Positions 43,265 through 55,202 are shown, counted from the first letter of the stretch. The stretch: 64,000 nt of DNA from Apodemus sylvaticus (GCF_947179515.1 NC_067485.1:10606096-10670095), one strand, 5' to 3'. Program-made: numbers and translations. Notes: a model not told the origin generated them from the sequence alone.

Positions 43265-44713
43265 GTAAGTGGCTTTGATGGTTGGTCTATATTGATTTTC
43301 CCAGTAGAGACTCCTTTATCCCCGAAATGTGGAATTGAACTTTTATTTATTAGCCCTTTTGCAGGCACTGCTTAGGTTTGGGGATCCAAGTCTGAGCTGA
43401 AATCTTATCTACTGAGTTGGTAGGATATTTCCCCCCTTTTGTTGAATGTCTGAGTTTACAAGCCATGTAGAAATAGGAAACTCAGCCCGGTATCCTGTGC
43501 ATTTCGTGCTGGAGTAGTACAGTTTTATTCCTAGAAGAGAGCATGTGCGATAGCTTGGCTTCTCTACTGCTGAGAGCTTCTCTGGTTTGATTTTAATATG
43601 AATCTGGAGTTGGGAGGCCAACCATAGCTACAGAATAAGAGATTACACCGTTAAAGAACTACAGGTGGCGAGAAAAGGCTATTTTTTCAGTTTTCTTTCT
43701 TTTTTTCTTTTTCTTTCTTTCCTTCTTTCTTTTTTTTCCTTGTTGAAAATAAGGTCCTGGGTGTATGTCTCCTTTAACCATTCATTTCAAAATAGCAAAC
43801 GTGCTTTTAATAAAAGAAATGTAAACCTTGGCAGGGTTTGGGGCATAAGCTTTGACACTAGAGATGACAGCCTGTCACCTTTAAGTTCACACTGTAAATT
43901 CACTTATGTAAGGCTGAATAGATACACCCAAGATGCTGTGCCATTAACTGTCATGTCATGGATTCAGGGTAGGTTTGCAAAAGGCAATAATGATTGACCC
44001 CATCTGATCTCACTCAGTAAAATTTTGCCTCAGAATGCCACCTGCTGGTGGGTCCCCTTCCTAAAGCATTGGGCACACATCAAATTTATGAATGAATGAA
44101 TTCACATAAAATCCAGAATATCCATTATGGATAGCATATAAATCTACTCCCTGGAATCGACTGTACAGCAGTTCCCCAAGTTTCTGTGTCACACATGGAA
44201 TTTCATATTGATTTCCCCAAACACTTGCTCTCCAGCATAAAAGTATGTAGACTGGCCAACTCCTTTAGGCAGTAATTAACCCAGAAAAAAACAGAACTGT
44301 GTGGTGCCTCGCTGTGGCTAATTGCGGAATTCATGTGGCATTCTGGATGAGAACTACCGGGAGCTGTTGCTTGGGCCAAGCAATCATCCCCTCTGGTAAG
44401 CACTCAGCAGGCACGGGATCCCTTTCAGTTCATTCCTCACTCTCATCACAGAGGTAGAAGAACCACATAGTAATTTTATCCCAAGACTAATTTTAACATA
44501 ATATTTGAGCTGGTTGTTTAAGCTCTATCTGACACTACATAAACTATGAGACACAGACACCCGGTTTCATATCATCTGTGGTCTAAATAAGCAAATGATG
44601 ATTTTTAAAAAATCAGAAACAAGGACTGAAGGCAAAGTGCTAGTTAATTTGGATTGCTAAGCCATACAACAGTTTGCAAACACTAAAAGTACTTCTTCCC
44701 CAGATGATGTTTA

Positions 44714-44758
44714 GTGTGTGTGAATGTGTATATATGTGTGTGTATGTGTGTGTGTGTG
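44714..44758. repeat. TG-rich microsatellite
   Basis: TGTG units with ATG and ATA interruptions in Trpc7 intron 1. Confidence 0.85.
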
Positions 44759-47700
44759 ACAATAAATTACTGATAGACATATACGGCATGGAAGAATAAT
44801 AGATGATAATTTTCAATCCAAGATGAAATGGAACCACACCCCACTTTAGCAGAACTGCCTGAAGAGTATATCTTACTATAAGCAATATGGGCAGCTCAGA
44901 GTGGTTTGCTTGCTTCTCGTAGGACCCTACACACACAGTGGAGTAGCTAAGCAGGAATCTGTTTTCTTTTACTCAATTTACAAACATAGTCTCACTAACT
45001 TGGGTCAAAACCCAAAAGCCTTAGATCCACAATTCAAACAATAACGTTAGTGCTGTTTGCTGAGGCAGGAGTATTTACTAGCTATGAAGGAGTTTATATG
45101 CATTATTTCACCTCACCTTCAAAGCGCTGAAAAGATAAAACTCAGAAACAAGCGGGATACCTTTGGGAATCCACAAAAAAAAATTCATGGGTATGATGAA
45201 CAAAATGGAAATACTTTAGTTTTCTGTTCTAGTCCTTTGGGGACTTAACGGCTTGGCCCTCTGAAAGCTGCTTCCTCTACCAAAGCCCTGTCGCTTACAG
45301 CAGAGCTAGTCCCTTGGAGCTGATTTTACTTCAGAACTGATACCTTAGTTTTGAAGTTGTCAGTCAGAAACAAGAAATAATAGCTACAAGACTGTCTGGG
45401 GCCTCTCGTTGTAAGAAAGTAGATATTCATAAGTATCAACACTAGAGTTTTATCATTAAAAAAAAAAGTAACCGATCAAGATCAAGTATTTGAGAGTTGA
45501 CCTATTTGATTATGTACCATGACCTGAACATCAAGAACTCTAGACACCAGGTATAGATGCAGCATAAACAAGAAACCCCCTTGCCACAGGGATCCTGCAC
45601 TCTAGTGGTAATGTTTGTGGACTAAGTAAACATAGAAACAAACAAAAGTAAGAAGGATGCCAACAGAAAACCAGTCAGATGCAAGGTTTGCTATGAAATC
45701 CATCAGAGTGCACATCTACCAGAGCATGCCCCAGCCAACCATGCCTCAGTATCTTGGAAAATGCAGCTAATGTACTGGAGTCCCATTTCTTTGTCTGCTA
45801 AATGGGAATGGAAATAGCAACTACATAATGTCGTATTTTCTTTAAGTTAAAATGTCAATGCTCAGTCTGAAGGTTGACACGTGGTTGATGTGGGATACGT
45901 ATTAATTGATATAATTGAATAGTCATTTGGGAAGATAGCTAAGCTTATCATATGATAATTTACAGCAGTAATTTATATGAAGCACTTAACATGGTAATTG
46001 GAACGTGGTAAATGTATGTGTGTCAACCATCTCTGTTATCACAGTCATCTGAGACAATACCGGAGTCTATCAGCATAGAGCACGATCTGAACCCGCAGAA
46101 ACAAGGATGGATTTAAGTGTCCCTGTGCATCGGGTTTTGGTCATCACTGTCTCTAAAGCATCTAGGTCACTTGGTAGAGATGCTACTTTGTCTTTGGTGA
46201 ATAATGACAAAGTCACTGAGGTACTGGGGAAGACCACAGGTCACTTGGCTCTTTCCTCTCTTCATGGACTAAAACTCATGACCTGTTCCTATGGGAAATG
46301 AAACACAGAACTGAGCTGGGTTGTGATGCGCACCTGATCTGAATTCTGGATTGTTTGGTTCTATGTCCAGCTGGGGAATGTTACAGACTGAATTGATTTC
46401 AGGCTTGGATGATCTCCACAGAGACCTTTGATGCATGTTGCAATTTTAGAAGGAAAAAGAAAAAGACAACCTATCTCTCAAAAGGGATTCTTAAGTGACC
46501 TTTTCTTCATTGGTAATTAGGCAGAACCCCAACTCCAAACTCACCACATGTGCAGCCAGACTTAGGGCTCAAGATTGCCGCGTCCATGGCTTACTTGCAT
46601 CTGGCTTCAGACCGGCTGGTGAGCTGGTAAGAAAAGCTTGATAAAAATAGCATCCGAAGGAACGGAGAGGGAGTTTTCCAGTCCCTCCTCCTCTCAGATG
46701 GTTTGTCTCCACTGGAGTGCTTCTCAGTGACACCAGTGTCAGCGTATGCATTCTGGAGAATGCAAAGCACTGTGCCTTAGCTGAGAAGGACAGTGAGTCT
46801 GATCACTCATCTCAATGGCGTGGAGATGAAAGGGTCTGAATTGAAAGTTCATCGCAAAGGAAAATACAGACGTGAAGATAACCAAATACCAGTTGTACTT
46901 AGGGATGCTCCTTCTCCTCACTGGCCCTGCAGCTGGGATGGGGTCCAGCAGGGTAACACACTGAGTTCCCAGGTGCGAGCCTGGCCACCAGCTACTGTAG
47001 GCTGAGTGATTTTGTGATAGGCTGTCTCGTGGATTCCATCCAACCCATGTGACATCCATACTATTGTATCAAGATTAAATGGCAAAGACATGGTAGTAAA
47101 AATATATACATTGGTGTACGTGCATTTAAAAGGCCATCATTAGAAGGATGCTGGGAAGGGGGCTGTTGGATCTGACAAGAATCCCACAGTGAGGCTTAAG
47201 GTCCACTTGAGCATTTGAATGTTCTCCAGGGCTGCTGTGTAGGCCTCGTGGGTTGTAACCCCACTGAATGGCACATTCCATTGCATAGACTGCCAGCACA
47301 CATGAGCTGAGGCCTTATGCGATTTCATTTTAATCCCAAGTTCAGCTAGAAAAGGAGGAGACGCTGATCATTTTTGAGCATCCAAACATATCTCAGAGCT
47401 GAGAGTGGAACGGCTCTCAAGACTGGCATGTCTACTTCATCTTCCATCTGCCTTCAAGGTCGCTCAGAAGAAAGTACAGCCAGTGAGGACAGTTCCCCTC
47501 TGAGAAGTCACAGCCACGTGGTCCCACACATGCATGCCCCGCCCCCTGCATGGTATAATTATTACAGAAACATCACAGGACACCATTCCTCCCTGCTCTA
47601 AGATTTACACTTTTCAGTTTGTTCTCTTAAAAGATGAGCATGCTAATATTCTGATTTTTTCTTTTCTTTGGGTAATATGGAAAATTAACAAATGATGTGA

Positions 47701-49220
47701 GTGCTGTTTCATTTTGCAGGCTTTTCTGTCCATGATATTCATGTGGAGTCTGAATTTAGATTGGGTATTTCTGTGTTCCCTGCAAAGCGTTCTCTGCTCT
47801 GACTTGGTTCAGTGGTTATTCTATTTCCTTTGAATTTACTCCCCAAGGCTCCTTGCTATGTAATAGCTTGGTACCCTTGACCTTGTAGTCTGAACCACTG
47901 TCCCTCTTAGACAGCCTTGGGATGGAAAGGGGAGAGAATGGAGCCTGCTTCTCTGAAGACAGCTGCTGCTTCATACCTGGCACACAGCTCGTACACTCTT
48001 GAGGGAAGCTGCTCTTCCCGGGGTTGAGTTGTGATGACTCAGTCCAGAGACCGGCTCCCGAGAGGGACAGCAATGTATCTCAGAATGGGCTGAGTAATTC
48101 TATAAGGAAAATCAATCTTCTGTAGTTTCAATTTCCACAAGTTCTGTGTCTTTGTGTGCCCAGATGACAGGCCTGGAAAATAGGTTCACTCAAGCTCTGG
48201 AACGAGGGGGAGGGAAGGCCAATGCGGAGCTGGCTTCCACCCCCTTCGGAAGTGCCCACTAATGAGCCTGCAGAGTTTGGGTTTCCTTCCATTGTGGAAC
48301 CATTGCCAGGGGATCTCCCATCTGGGGTCTGCCTTGTGCAGGAGAGAGCAGCCTCTCTGTGAAAGGACAAGCCTCTGGGGAGAAAGGGCTCAGAGCTGTA
48401 CACTTGAACCTGGCGCTCTCCCCTGCAATCTTCTATCCAGTCGCACTTTAGAATAGGTGGTGGTTTGGACTCTCCTCCTTTATCAGCAAGGCTCGCTGTC
48501 AGGATTCATCACCTGGAGCTGGCTTGGCTTGGACGGGGTTCCCAGGACTCCTGCTTTTAGTTTTTACAGATGGAGGAGCTGCTCCGCTTTGCCATACGGG
48601 GTTTTCCCAAGTGTGACTCAGCTCCAGGCAGGATTTAGAGTACCAAGCTCTGACCTCCAGTGATCTACGGCAGAGACTGGCCCCCAAGGAGCTGGATCAG
48701 GTCAAAGGTTAAATGAGCATGAAAACAGGAGTTCAGAATCCCGAAGTCTACACAGCTGCAAGCACAGGGTTTGACGTGGAAGCTCCAATGTGGATTCTTC
48801 GTGCAGCTTATTTCTTCAGTCGGTTTGAGCGTAGTACCAGATATTCTGCAGGCCTCGGACACCATCAGGAACATTTCTCATTGTCCCTGTTCTCTGAGCT
48901 TTTCAGTAATTACTGTGAGGCAGATGCTCTCTGGGCTAAGGTTGTATCATCCTGAATCATTTAGATATCGTGGTTGAGAGAAGACAGGAAAAAGAAATTC
49001 AGGTAGGAACAACTGGGGGAACAGAAAAATCTAAGATGTCCAAGTTGGTGGTGGCCTGGGGCACACCTGGTCTAGCCCCTCTCTTTCACAGCTGTAATCT
49101 AGAAGTAAGGAACTTGGTACCCACAAGGTCCTAAGGCTAGCTGAAAAGGGCTGATTTGAGTTCGGGTTACATTATTTTACGTTATTGCCTTTCTTGTGTG
49201 ACATCTTAAATTTTGGTCAA

Positions 49221-49400
49221 GGGGCAGTGAGATAGCTCAGCTGTTAAAGCTCTTATCAACAAGCCTGACAGCTTGAGCGTTTGATTCGTGGGACCCACAT
49301 GGTGGGAGGAGAAGACCCGAATCCTGCAGGTTACCCTCTGGCCTCCACATGTGCTCTCTCAAATACATACGAAAGCATATAAATAAATAAAATGTAAAGA
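49221..49400 (+). repeat. B4/B3-type SINE, plus strand
   Basis: GGGGCAGTGAGATAGCTCAG, TTTGATTCGTGGGACCCACA, ACATGGTGGGAGGAGAAGAC and CCTCTGGCCTCCACATGTG follow the tRNA-derived B4-like layout, with an AAATAAATAAAATG tail. Confidence 0.85.
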
Positions 49401-49946
49401 AAAAATTAAGGACACAAAAACAAAGCCAACAGCAAACCCTTGGCAAACTCTTAGGTGACTTGGCAAAGCCAAGAAGCTCAAGGCTGCAGGTGTCATGTGC
49501 TTTTCAGGGGTTGGTGATCAGGTGCTCTTCTGTCAGCACAGGTGAGGGGAAAAGACCTTCTCAGTTGGTTTGACAGACGGACGGCAGAAGCTGGTGAGCC
49601 CAGAGCTCCTAGTACTGTACCCAGGACATGTCAGGGTCTCTATAAGAGACCCTGTCTTCATCTTGACTTGAGTCGGTGTCTGATTTGCCTGAGGCCCAGG
49701 GGCCATGACCCACATAGAGAATGGCACCAACTGTGGGAACAGTCCTGTGTGGCTGTGCTTGCAGCCCAGCGCAGTGGGACCATAGTGCCAGAACTCAGTG
49801 GGGCATGGAGTGGGGGTGGAGGACATGAGAACCAAAGGTTCCACTGTACAGCCATGGAGCCTAGGCGTAGTGTTGGAGAGCAAGGGAAAGGTGAGGCCAA
49901 CAGGGAATAGCTCTAGCCTCTACCTGCCCCTTGAACCCTCACTGTG

Positions 49947-49948
<2 letters not shown>

Positions 49949-49992
<44 letters not shown>

Positions 49993-50000
49993 ACACAGAC
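49949..50000. repeat. (CA)n microsatellite
   Basis: About 50 bp of CA with ATAC and GACAC variants at its end, 450 bp before exon 2. Confidence 0.95.
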
Positions 50001-50454
50001 ACAGGCGCGTGCGCAAAGCATACAAACAAAAACCATTGTAGGGCTAAGAAAACAAAAATGCAGAGAGGTTGAGGGACCTGCTCAGTCTTACGCAGAAGAA
50101 AATGAAACGGACACCCTTGCCTGTTTTCCAGCAGCCCTGCCCCATGCCCTCCATTCCATGCCCTCCACTGCCACGGGGCACCTCAAGCTGCCTTTCGGCT
50201 TTGCCCCACCCCTCTAGCCTCAGGGACAGCGGACAGTAAGGCAATATTCTTCCGATTGAAAAAAAAAAAAACCAAAAGACAAAATAACAACAGCAAAACA
50301 AACAAAAATCAGTATTTCAGGCGATCCAGCTAGTATTGACAATGTCTAGCAGGATCCCAATCGCGATATTCTTAGATAGCAGATTTTCTTCGTCCTTCTG
50401 AACAGTCCCCAGGCCCCAGAGAAGTAACCAAGCATCTTTGCCATTGTCCTTCAG

Positions 50455-51232
50455 GTTGGGGAACAACACCTTCAAAAACATGCAGCGCCGGCACACCACC
50501 TTGAGGGAGAAGGGGCGCCGCCAGGCCATCCGGGGCCCTGCCTACATGTTTAACGAGAAGGGCACCAGCCTGACCCCTGAGGAGGAGCGCTTCCTGGACT
50601 CGGCTGAGTATGGCAACATACCAGTGGTCAGGAAAATGCTGGAGGAGTCCAAGACCCTCAATTTCAACTGCGTGGACTACATGGGGCAGAACGCACTGCA
50701 GCTGGCCGTGGGCAACGAGCACCTGGAGGTCACCGAACTGCTGCTGAAGAAGGAGAACTTGGCGCGGGTGGGCGACGCGCTGCTGCTGGCCATCAGCAAG
50801 GGCTACGTGCGCATTGTGGAGGCCATCCTCAGCCATCCGGCCTTCGCGCAGGGCCAGCGCCTAACGCTCAGCCCGCTGGAGCAGGAGCTGCGGGATGATG
50901 ACTTCTATGCCTATGACGAGGACGGCACACGCTTCTCCCACGACATCACACCCATCATCCTGGCGGCCCACTGCCAGGAGTACGAGATTGTGCACATCCT
51001 GCTGCTCAAGGGGGCGCGCATTGAGCGGCCCCATGACTACTTCTGCAAGTGCAATGAGTGCACCGAGAAGCAGCGCAAGGACTCCTTCAGCCACTCGCGT
51101 TCGCGGATGAATGCCTACAAAGGACTGGCCAGTGCCGCCTACCTGTCCCTATCCAGTGAAGACCCTGTCCTCACTGCGCTGGAGCTAAGCAATGAGTTAG
51201 CCAGACTGGCCAACATTGAGACTGAATTTAAG
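50455..51232 (+). CDS. Trpc7: Trpc7 exon 2: TRPC7 channel N-terminus, ankyrin repeats
   Basis: TRPC7 is a plasma-membrane, diacylglycerol-activated, non-selective calcium-permeable cation channel that assembles as tetramers, alone or with TRPC3 and TRPC6, downstream of phospholipase C. This exon carries residues 2-260 of a protein of about 862. The 778 bases are one base completing ATG plus 259 codons, ending in AAG|GTAACC. Visible parts: short N-terminal leader; conserved REKGRRQAIRGPAYMFNEKG (about 18-37); four ankyrin-like repeats from about 43 to 192, with EYGNIPVVRKMLEES, MGQNALQLAVGNEHLEV, VGDALLLAISKGYVRIVEA and ITPIILAAHCQEYEIV; the zinc-site motif H194, C198, C200, C203; then the start of the TRP_2 region with SFSHSRSRMNAYKGLASAAY. 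No stop or frameshift. The transmembrane core lies in later exons, outside the window. TRPC3 and TRPC6 differ at several positions from memory, so TRPC7 is preferred. Confidence 0.95.
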
Positions 51233-51669
51233 GTAACCTTTTACTCGCCATCCCGCGGGCGGGTGGCCCAGGGGTCCTTCTGCGTGTACCTAAGAGCAAA
51301 ACGGGTTGTGCCCCTGTCAAAGACAGAGTGAAAGACTTTGGGCTCTTGTCTTTGGGGTTCACCGTAGGGGAAGAGTGGATCCGGTTATTTTGTCGGGTGT
51401 AGGCCTGGGGAAAAACAGCCTAGAACAGGGATGTTTTAAACTACTTAAGGTTAGCGAAGGAAGAGGCAAGCCGAGAGATGAGCTATCAGAGACTCAGCTC
51501 TGGCCCCTGGAAACTCTGAAAGTTCCCAAACCCAGCAATCTGAAGTTACTTCCAGCCTGGGACTTACATTAGTACTGTCTCATTGTGCGGCTCTGACTGC
51601 CAGTCATATCTGGATTGATGGTCATACTTCAGAATGACCATGAAAAGAAATTTGACTTTTTGAAAAATT

Positions 51670-51766
51670 TTGAGATAGGATCTTGTTATGTATACCAAGC
51701 CTGACTCAAACTTCTAATTCTTCTGCCTCAGTGTTTTTAGAACTAGGGGTCCCATACCAGGCAGGG
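51670..51766 (-). repeat. Old B1/proto-B1 remnant, minus strand
   Basis: TGAGATAGGATCTTGTTATG, CCAAGCCTGACTCAAACTTC and TTCTGCCTCAGTG, ending CATACCAGGCAG, are a diverged reverse B1-like unit. Confidence 0.6.
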
Positions 51767-52024
51767 CCAGTCTTTCTTAGAACCTGTGACCTGTTGCTAT
51801 TGTTCTGTCATTTGGCTGACAAGAGCAAATCACACTCTTAAACAGGGTTGAACTGGCCACTCCAGCGAATAAGGCTCAGGGTTGTCCCAGAATCCAGCCA
51901 GCCTGAGAATACCTTGACCTACCAGGCAGCTCCAAAGTCTGGAGACTTTCTCTGTCAACTGACAATTCTCTGAAAGAGAAGACTGGGCCCAGGACAGGGT
52001 GTTTAGGAAGAAGAGCAAACATCA

Positions 52025-52150
52025 ATTAGGTTCTTGCCATGTGCCAAGTACTCACCTGGCTCACCTGTGAGATCTTATTTAACCTCAACAGTCATGTGTC
52101 AAGGGTACAACACCCCCATTTTGCATGATAGCACAAAGCTAAGGAAGAGG
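52025..52150 (+). repeat. MIR, plus strand
   Basis: TTGCCATGTGCCAAGTACTC, TTATTTAACCTCAACAGTCA and CCCATTTTGCATGATAGCAC match the core order of a mammalian-wide MIR. Confidence 0.8.
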
Positions 52151-54425
52151 CCAGCCCAGGGAGTCCATGTTTAACCCTCCAGCTAATGAGTGAAGGGGGT
52201 GTGGCTGGGGGTGTGGCCAGGAGAGTAGGAACAACAAAGGCCTAGACTCAGGCATTTCTCATCTTGATATTTGCTAAGAAACTTCTGTGTGCTGGATGCC
52301 ATGGAAATACGAAATGGTGTCTCACACAGAGCTGGTGAGCAGATGTTACCTGCAAGTGAATAGTTCATTGTCCAGAGAAGATGTCTGTGTAGGAACATGT
52401 CCCTGCATGGGGTCAGTGGGGAATCCTGCCGCACAGCAAGGAGGCCTTTGGATAAGCTGCTCAGGCAGGATTCAAAGGAGGAGATCAGTTGGGTTGGGCC
52501 TAGATAAGACAGGTGACATGGAGACCCACAACAGCCCAAGGTAGGGAGGGGACAGAGAAGAGGCTGTGTGTGACTACAGCAAGGCTTCCTGGGATGTGGG
52601 GACGAGTGGGGAGGGGAGCAGAGCAGAGCCCAAAGGACCCTGCTCACCAGGCTGAGCACTTTGAACGTTATCCTGTAGGAAATGGAGGTCCACTAAAAAT
52701 GTGTGGTTGAGGGATTATGGTAATGACGGAGATGTGGAAATTTGTTTGACAGAAAAGTAAGATGAATTTGAGGATACAAGCTGGGTCTAGATACAGAAGT
52801 AATTTGGTTATATAATATGAGACCAAAGATGCCTGCCTGTCTCTTGGGAGAAGCTTGCCCCACAAGCCAGGGCAGCTGAACTTGGCCAACAGAAGGGTGC
52901 AAGGCCACAGGCTGTGAGAAGGGAGAGCTGGAATTGTGCTTTTTCCATTCTATCTGCTCCAGCTCAGCCCTGACCACCGAGACTCCCAAGATCCCTGGAT
53001 TGTTCCTGGCCTCATTTAGGTGGAGGTGCAGGACAGCCCACAGGAGCTCCCAGGAAACAGTTGTTGCTTCTTTCCTCATCTGTCTAGTATAGCAACCTCA
53101 TCTCCTGAGGCCAAAGGCATCCCAGCCAGTCAGTGGAACTTTGCTCGTTGCCCGTTGTTCGGGCTGTGTGGCACGAATGGCTAAGCCAGTTCATTCAGAC
53201 AGGAATACTGGCCAGAGTGCGGGGGTGGGGTACGGGTGGGGAGCAGGCCAAAAATAGAAAAAAGAAAAAAAAGAAAGAAAAGAAAATGTTATTAGACGAG
53301 GCTACCTGGATGGTTGCGTGGTTCTCTGCTTTTCTCCTGCCTGAAAGTGAGCCAGTCTAAATAAAACAATGCTAGATTGACATTTGGAAATCCCTCTGAG
53401 GCATCGGTTTCCATGAGTAAAATCTGAAGTCTGTCATACTTTAGTATATGCCATTTCTAAACCTGGAGGGTTTTTGAAAGCATCTTTGGAAAGCCAATAA
53501 AATATTTGAATTCAAAAGTAGATTATGAGAACTGTGGACAATTAAGAAGGCTATGCACGTGGTGAGAAATATTTTCTACCAAGAATTGATTTGCTCAGAG
53601 TGAAAACTAGCTTAAGGACGTTTGCTGGCTATTAGCACCTTCCTGGGGAGCTGAGAGAATTTTAGGATGTGGGTAAATGGCTCACTAAACACCAGCCCAA
53701 CTGATCCTTTAGAAATTCCCTTGAACGAGTTCTCTGCATGTGCGTCCCAGTGTTGTGAATCTCCGAGAGCTGCTTTGCAGAAAGTCAGATTGCAACAAGA
53801 GGCTAAAGAACATGTGTGCATGTTCTGCAAAGAGCTTCATGAGGCTGTTCTGTTTTCGAGGTACTACACGTTGCCGTTTGGGTAGCCACGTTTTAAGTAT
53901 GACCAGGTGCTGTCAATCACATAGAGATATCAAAGGATCTCTGGAAATATGTCAGATGTCACCCTTCCTGTTCTTTCAAATATTCTAGAGCAACCACTCC
54001 TGGGCAGGAAGCATTGTGCTCAATAAGCCTCAATCCAAACAATTGCCTGGGCTGTTGTTTTTGGAGTCCCCATAATTTATTATCAGAATCAAGTATAGCC
54101 ATTAATAATAAGAAAAACCAATGTCAAGGTCTCAGGTAAATTGTAGCTGAAGTCAGACGCAAGCCATTATTTTGGTGAGGGAATTCTACAGCCACTCAAG
54201 GACCGCCTTAGGGTCTAACTGGCTTGGCTCGAGGAAGGTATTAAAATGTGATGTGGCCACCAGAGCCTTCCTGTGCTTCTGGTGGAACCTAGTAAATCAG
54301 TAATGTCTGAAAATGAAGAGAATGGAAGAAAATGGAGGAACTCTCCAGAGGGAAACCACTGCAGCTCCTGAGGCGAGTGGTGCACTTATTGACTGGAGGC
54401 ATTTGATGTCCATTGTATGGGAAAT
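52151..54425. other. Intronic single-copy DNA
   Basis: A purine-rich A/G run lies at about 53252-53286. Minus-strand frames of 158 and 128 codons (52183-52659, 52693-53079) have no known similarity. Nothing else is recognised. Confidence 0.5.
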
Positions 54426-54435
54426 TGAGAAAATT

Positions 54436-54606
54436 GTATTTATTTTATGTATGTGAGTACACTGTAGCTGTCTTCAGACACACCAGAAGAAGGCATCAGA
54501 TCCCATTACAGATGGTTTTGAGCCACCATGTGGTTGCTGGGAATTGAACTCAGCTCCTCTGGAAGAGCAGTCAGTGCTCTTAACTGCTGAACCATCTCTC
54601 CAGCCC
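54436..54606 (-). repeat. B2 SINE, minus strand
   Basis: GTGAGTACACTGTAGCTGTC, CAGATGGTTTTGAGCCACCA, GTGGTTGCTGGGAATTGAAC and CCATCTCTCCAGCCC are the complement of B2. Approximate repeats TGAGAAAATT (54426) and AGGGAAAATT (54607) may be the duplicated target. Confidence 0.95.
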
Positions 54607-54640
54607 AGGGAAAATTCTAAAATAACCAGCTTGGTGGTTA

Positions 54641-55040
54641 TTCTAGTTTACTTTTTGTTCCTGCAACAAACACTATGACCAAAAGCAATCTGAGGAGAAA
54701 GGAGTTCCTGTCAAACAGGCTTGTGTCCCCTGACTGGACACAGTCTCTGAGGGGAAGACAAGACAGGAACTCTAGGCAGGAACCCGGGTGGGTAACTGAA
54801 GCAGAGACCATAGAGGGATGTTGCTTCTGGCTTGCTCTCCCTGGCTTGCTTAGCTGCCTCTTATACAGCCCAGGATGGGTGCTGCCACTCACTGTGGGCT
54901 GGAGCCTCCCACACCAATCATCAATCTAGAAAATGCCCTCCTGACATGCCAAGCTGAAGGCCACAAGTCTTCAACTGAGGTTCCCTCTTCCCAGTTACTC
55001 CCATGTGTGTTGTGTTGATAAAAACCAACAGGCCAGCACA
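54641..55040 (-). mobile_element. LTR-like element, ERVL/MaLR type, minus strand
   Basis: A 400-bp stretch ends GGCCAGCACA and contains CACTATGACCAAAAGCAATC, TGGCTTGCTTAGCTGCCTCT and CTTATACAGCCCAGGATG. It is distantly similar in order to the LTR at 602-1000 in the same orientation. No target duplication is clear. Confidence 0.6.
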
Positions 55041-55137
55041 GTGGAGGATTGAAGCCCATTCACTAAATAACTGGGGACTGATTATATGCTACGCTGTGTG
55101 GTGTGTGGAAGACAAAATGTGTGTGCATGTGAGTCCC

Positions 55138-55202
55138 TGCACACATGTGCAAGTGTGTGTGCATGCATGTGCATGTGTGTGCATGTATGTGTGCACAGGC
55201 GT
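55138..55202. repeat. TG/GCATG-rich repeat
   Basis: ATGTGCAAGTGTGTGTGCATG-type units, degenerate. Open frames of Cys/Val here are repeat artefacts. Confidence 0.8.

Larger units (their letters stand above)
43265..50454 (+). other. Trpc7: Trpc7 intron 1
   Basis: 7190 bp run from GTAAGT (43265) to the acceptor TTGCCATTGTCCTTCAG ending at 50454. Most is single-copy. Contents are a pyrimidine-rich tract (about 43690-43740), TG repeats (44714-44758), an A run near 45458, a SINE (49221-49400), a long (CA)n (49949-50000) and an A-rich patch at 50258-50306 near the acceptor. No further exon is seen. Several minus-strand or shadow frames have no support. Confidence 0.7.

Noticed and set aside
50438..50454. 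Start of the exon 2 frame at TTG 50438
   Set aside because: These bases are the polypyrimidine tract and acceptor of intron 1, not coding sequence.
50372..50836. 154-codon minus-strand frame opposite Trpc7 exon 2
   Set aside because: It is the antisense shadow of the GC-rich coding exon. The plus-strand reading is a full TRPC family match.
50455..51232. Assignment to TRPC3 or TRPC6 instead of TRPC7
   Set aside because: The leader MLGNNTFKNMQRRHTT and residues such as PAFAQGQRLTLSPLEQEL fit remembered TRPC7. TRPC3 and TRPC6 differ there. A direct alignment would settle it.
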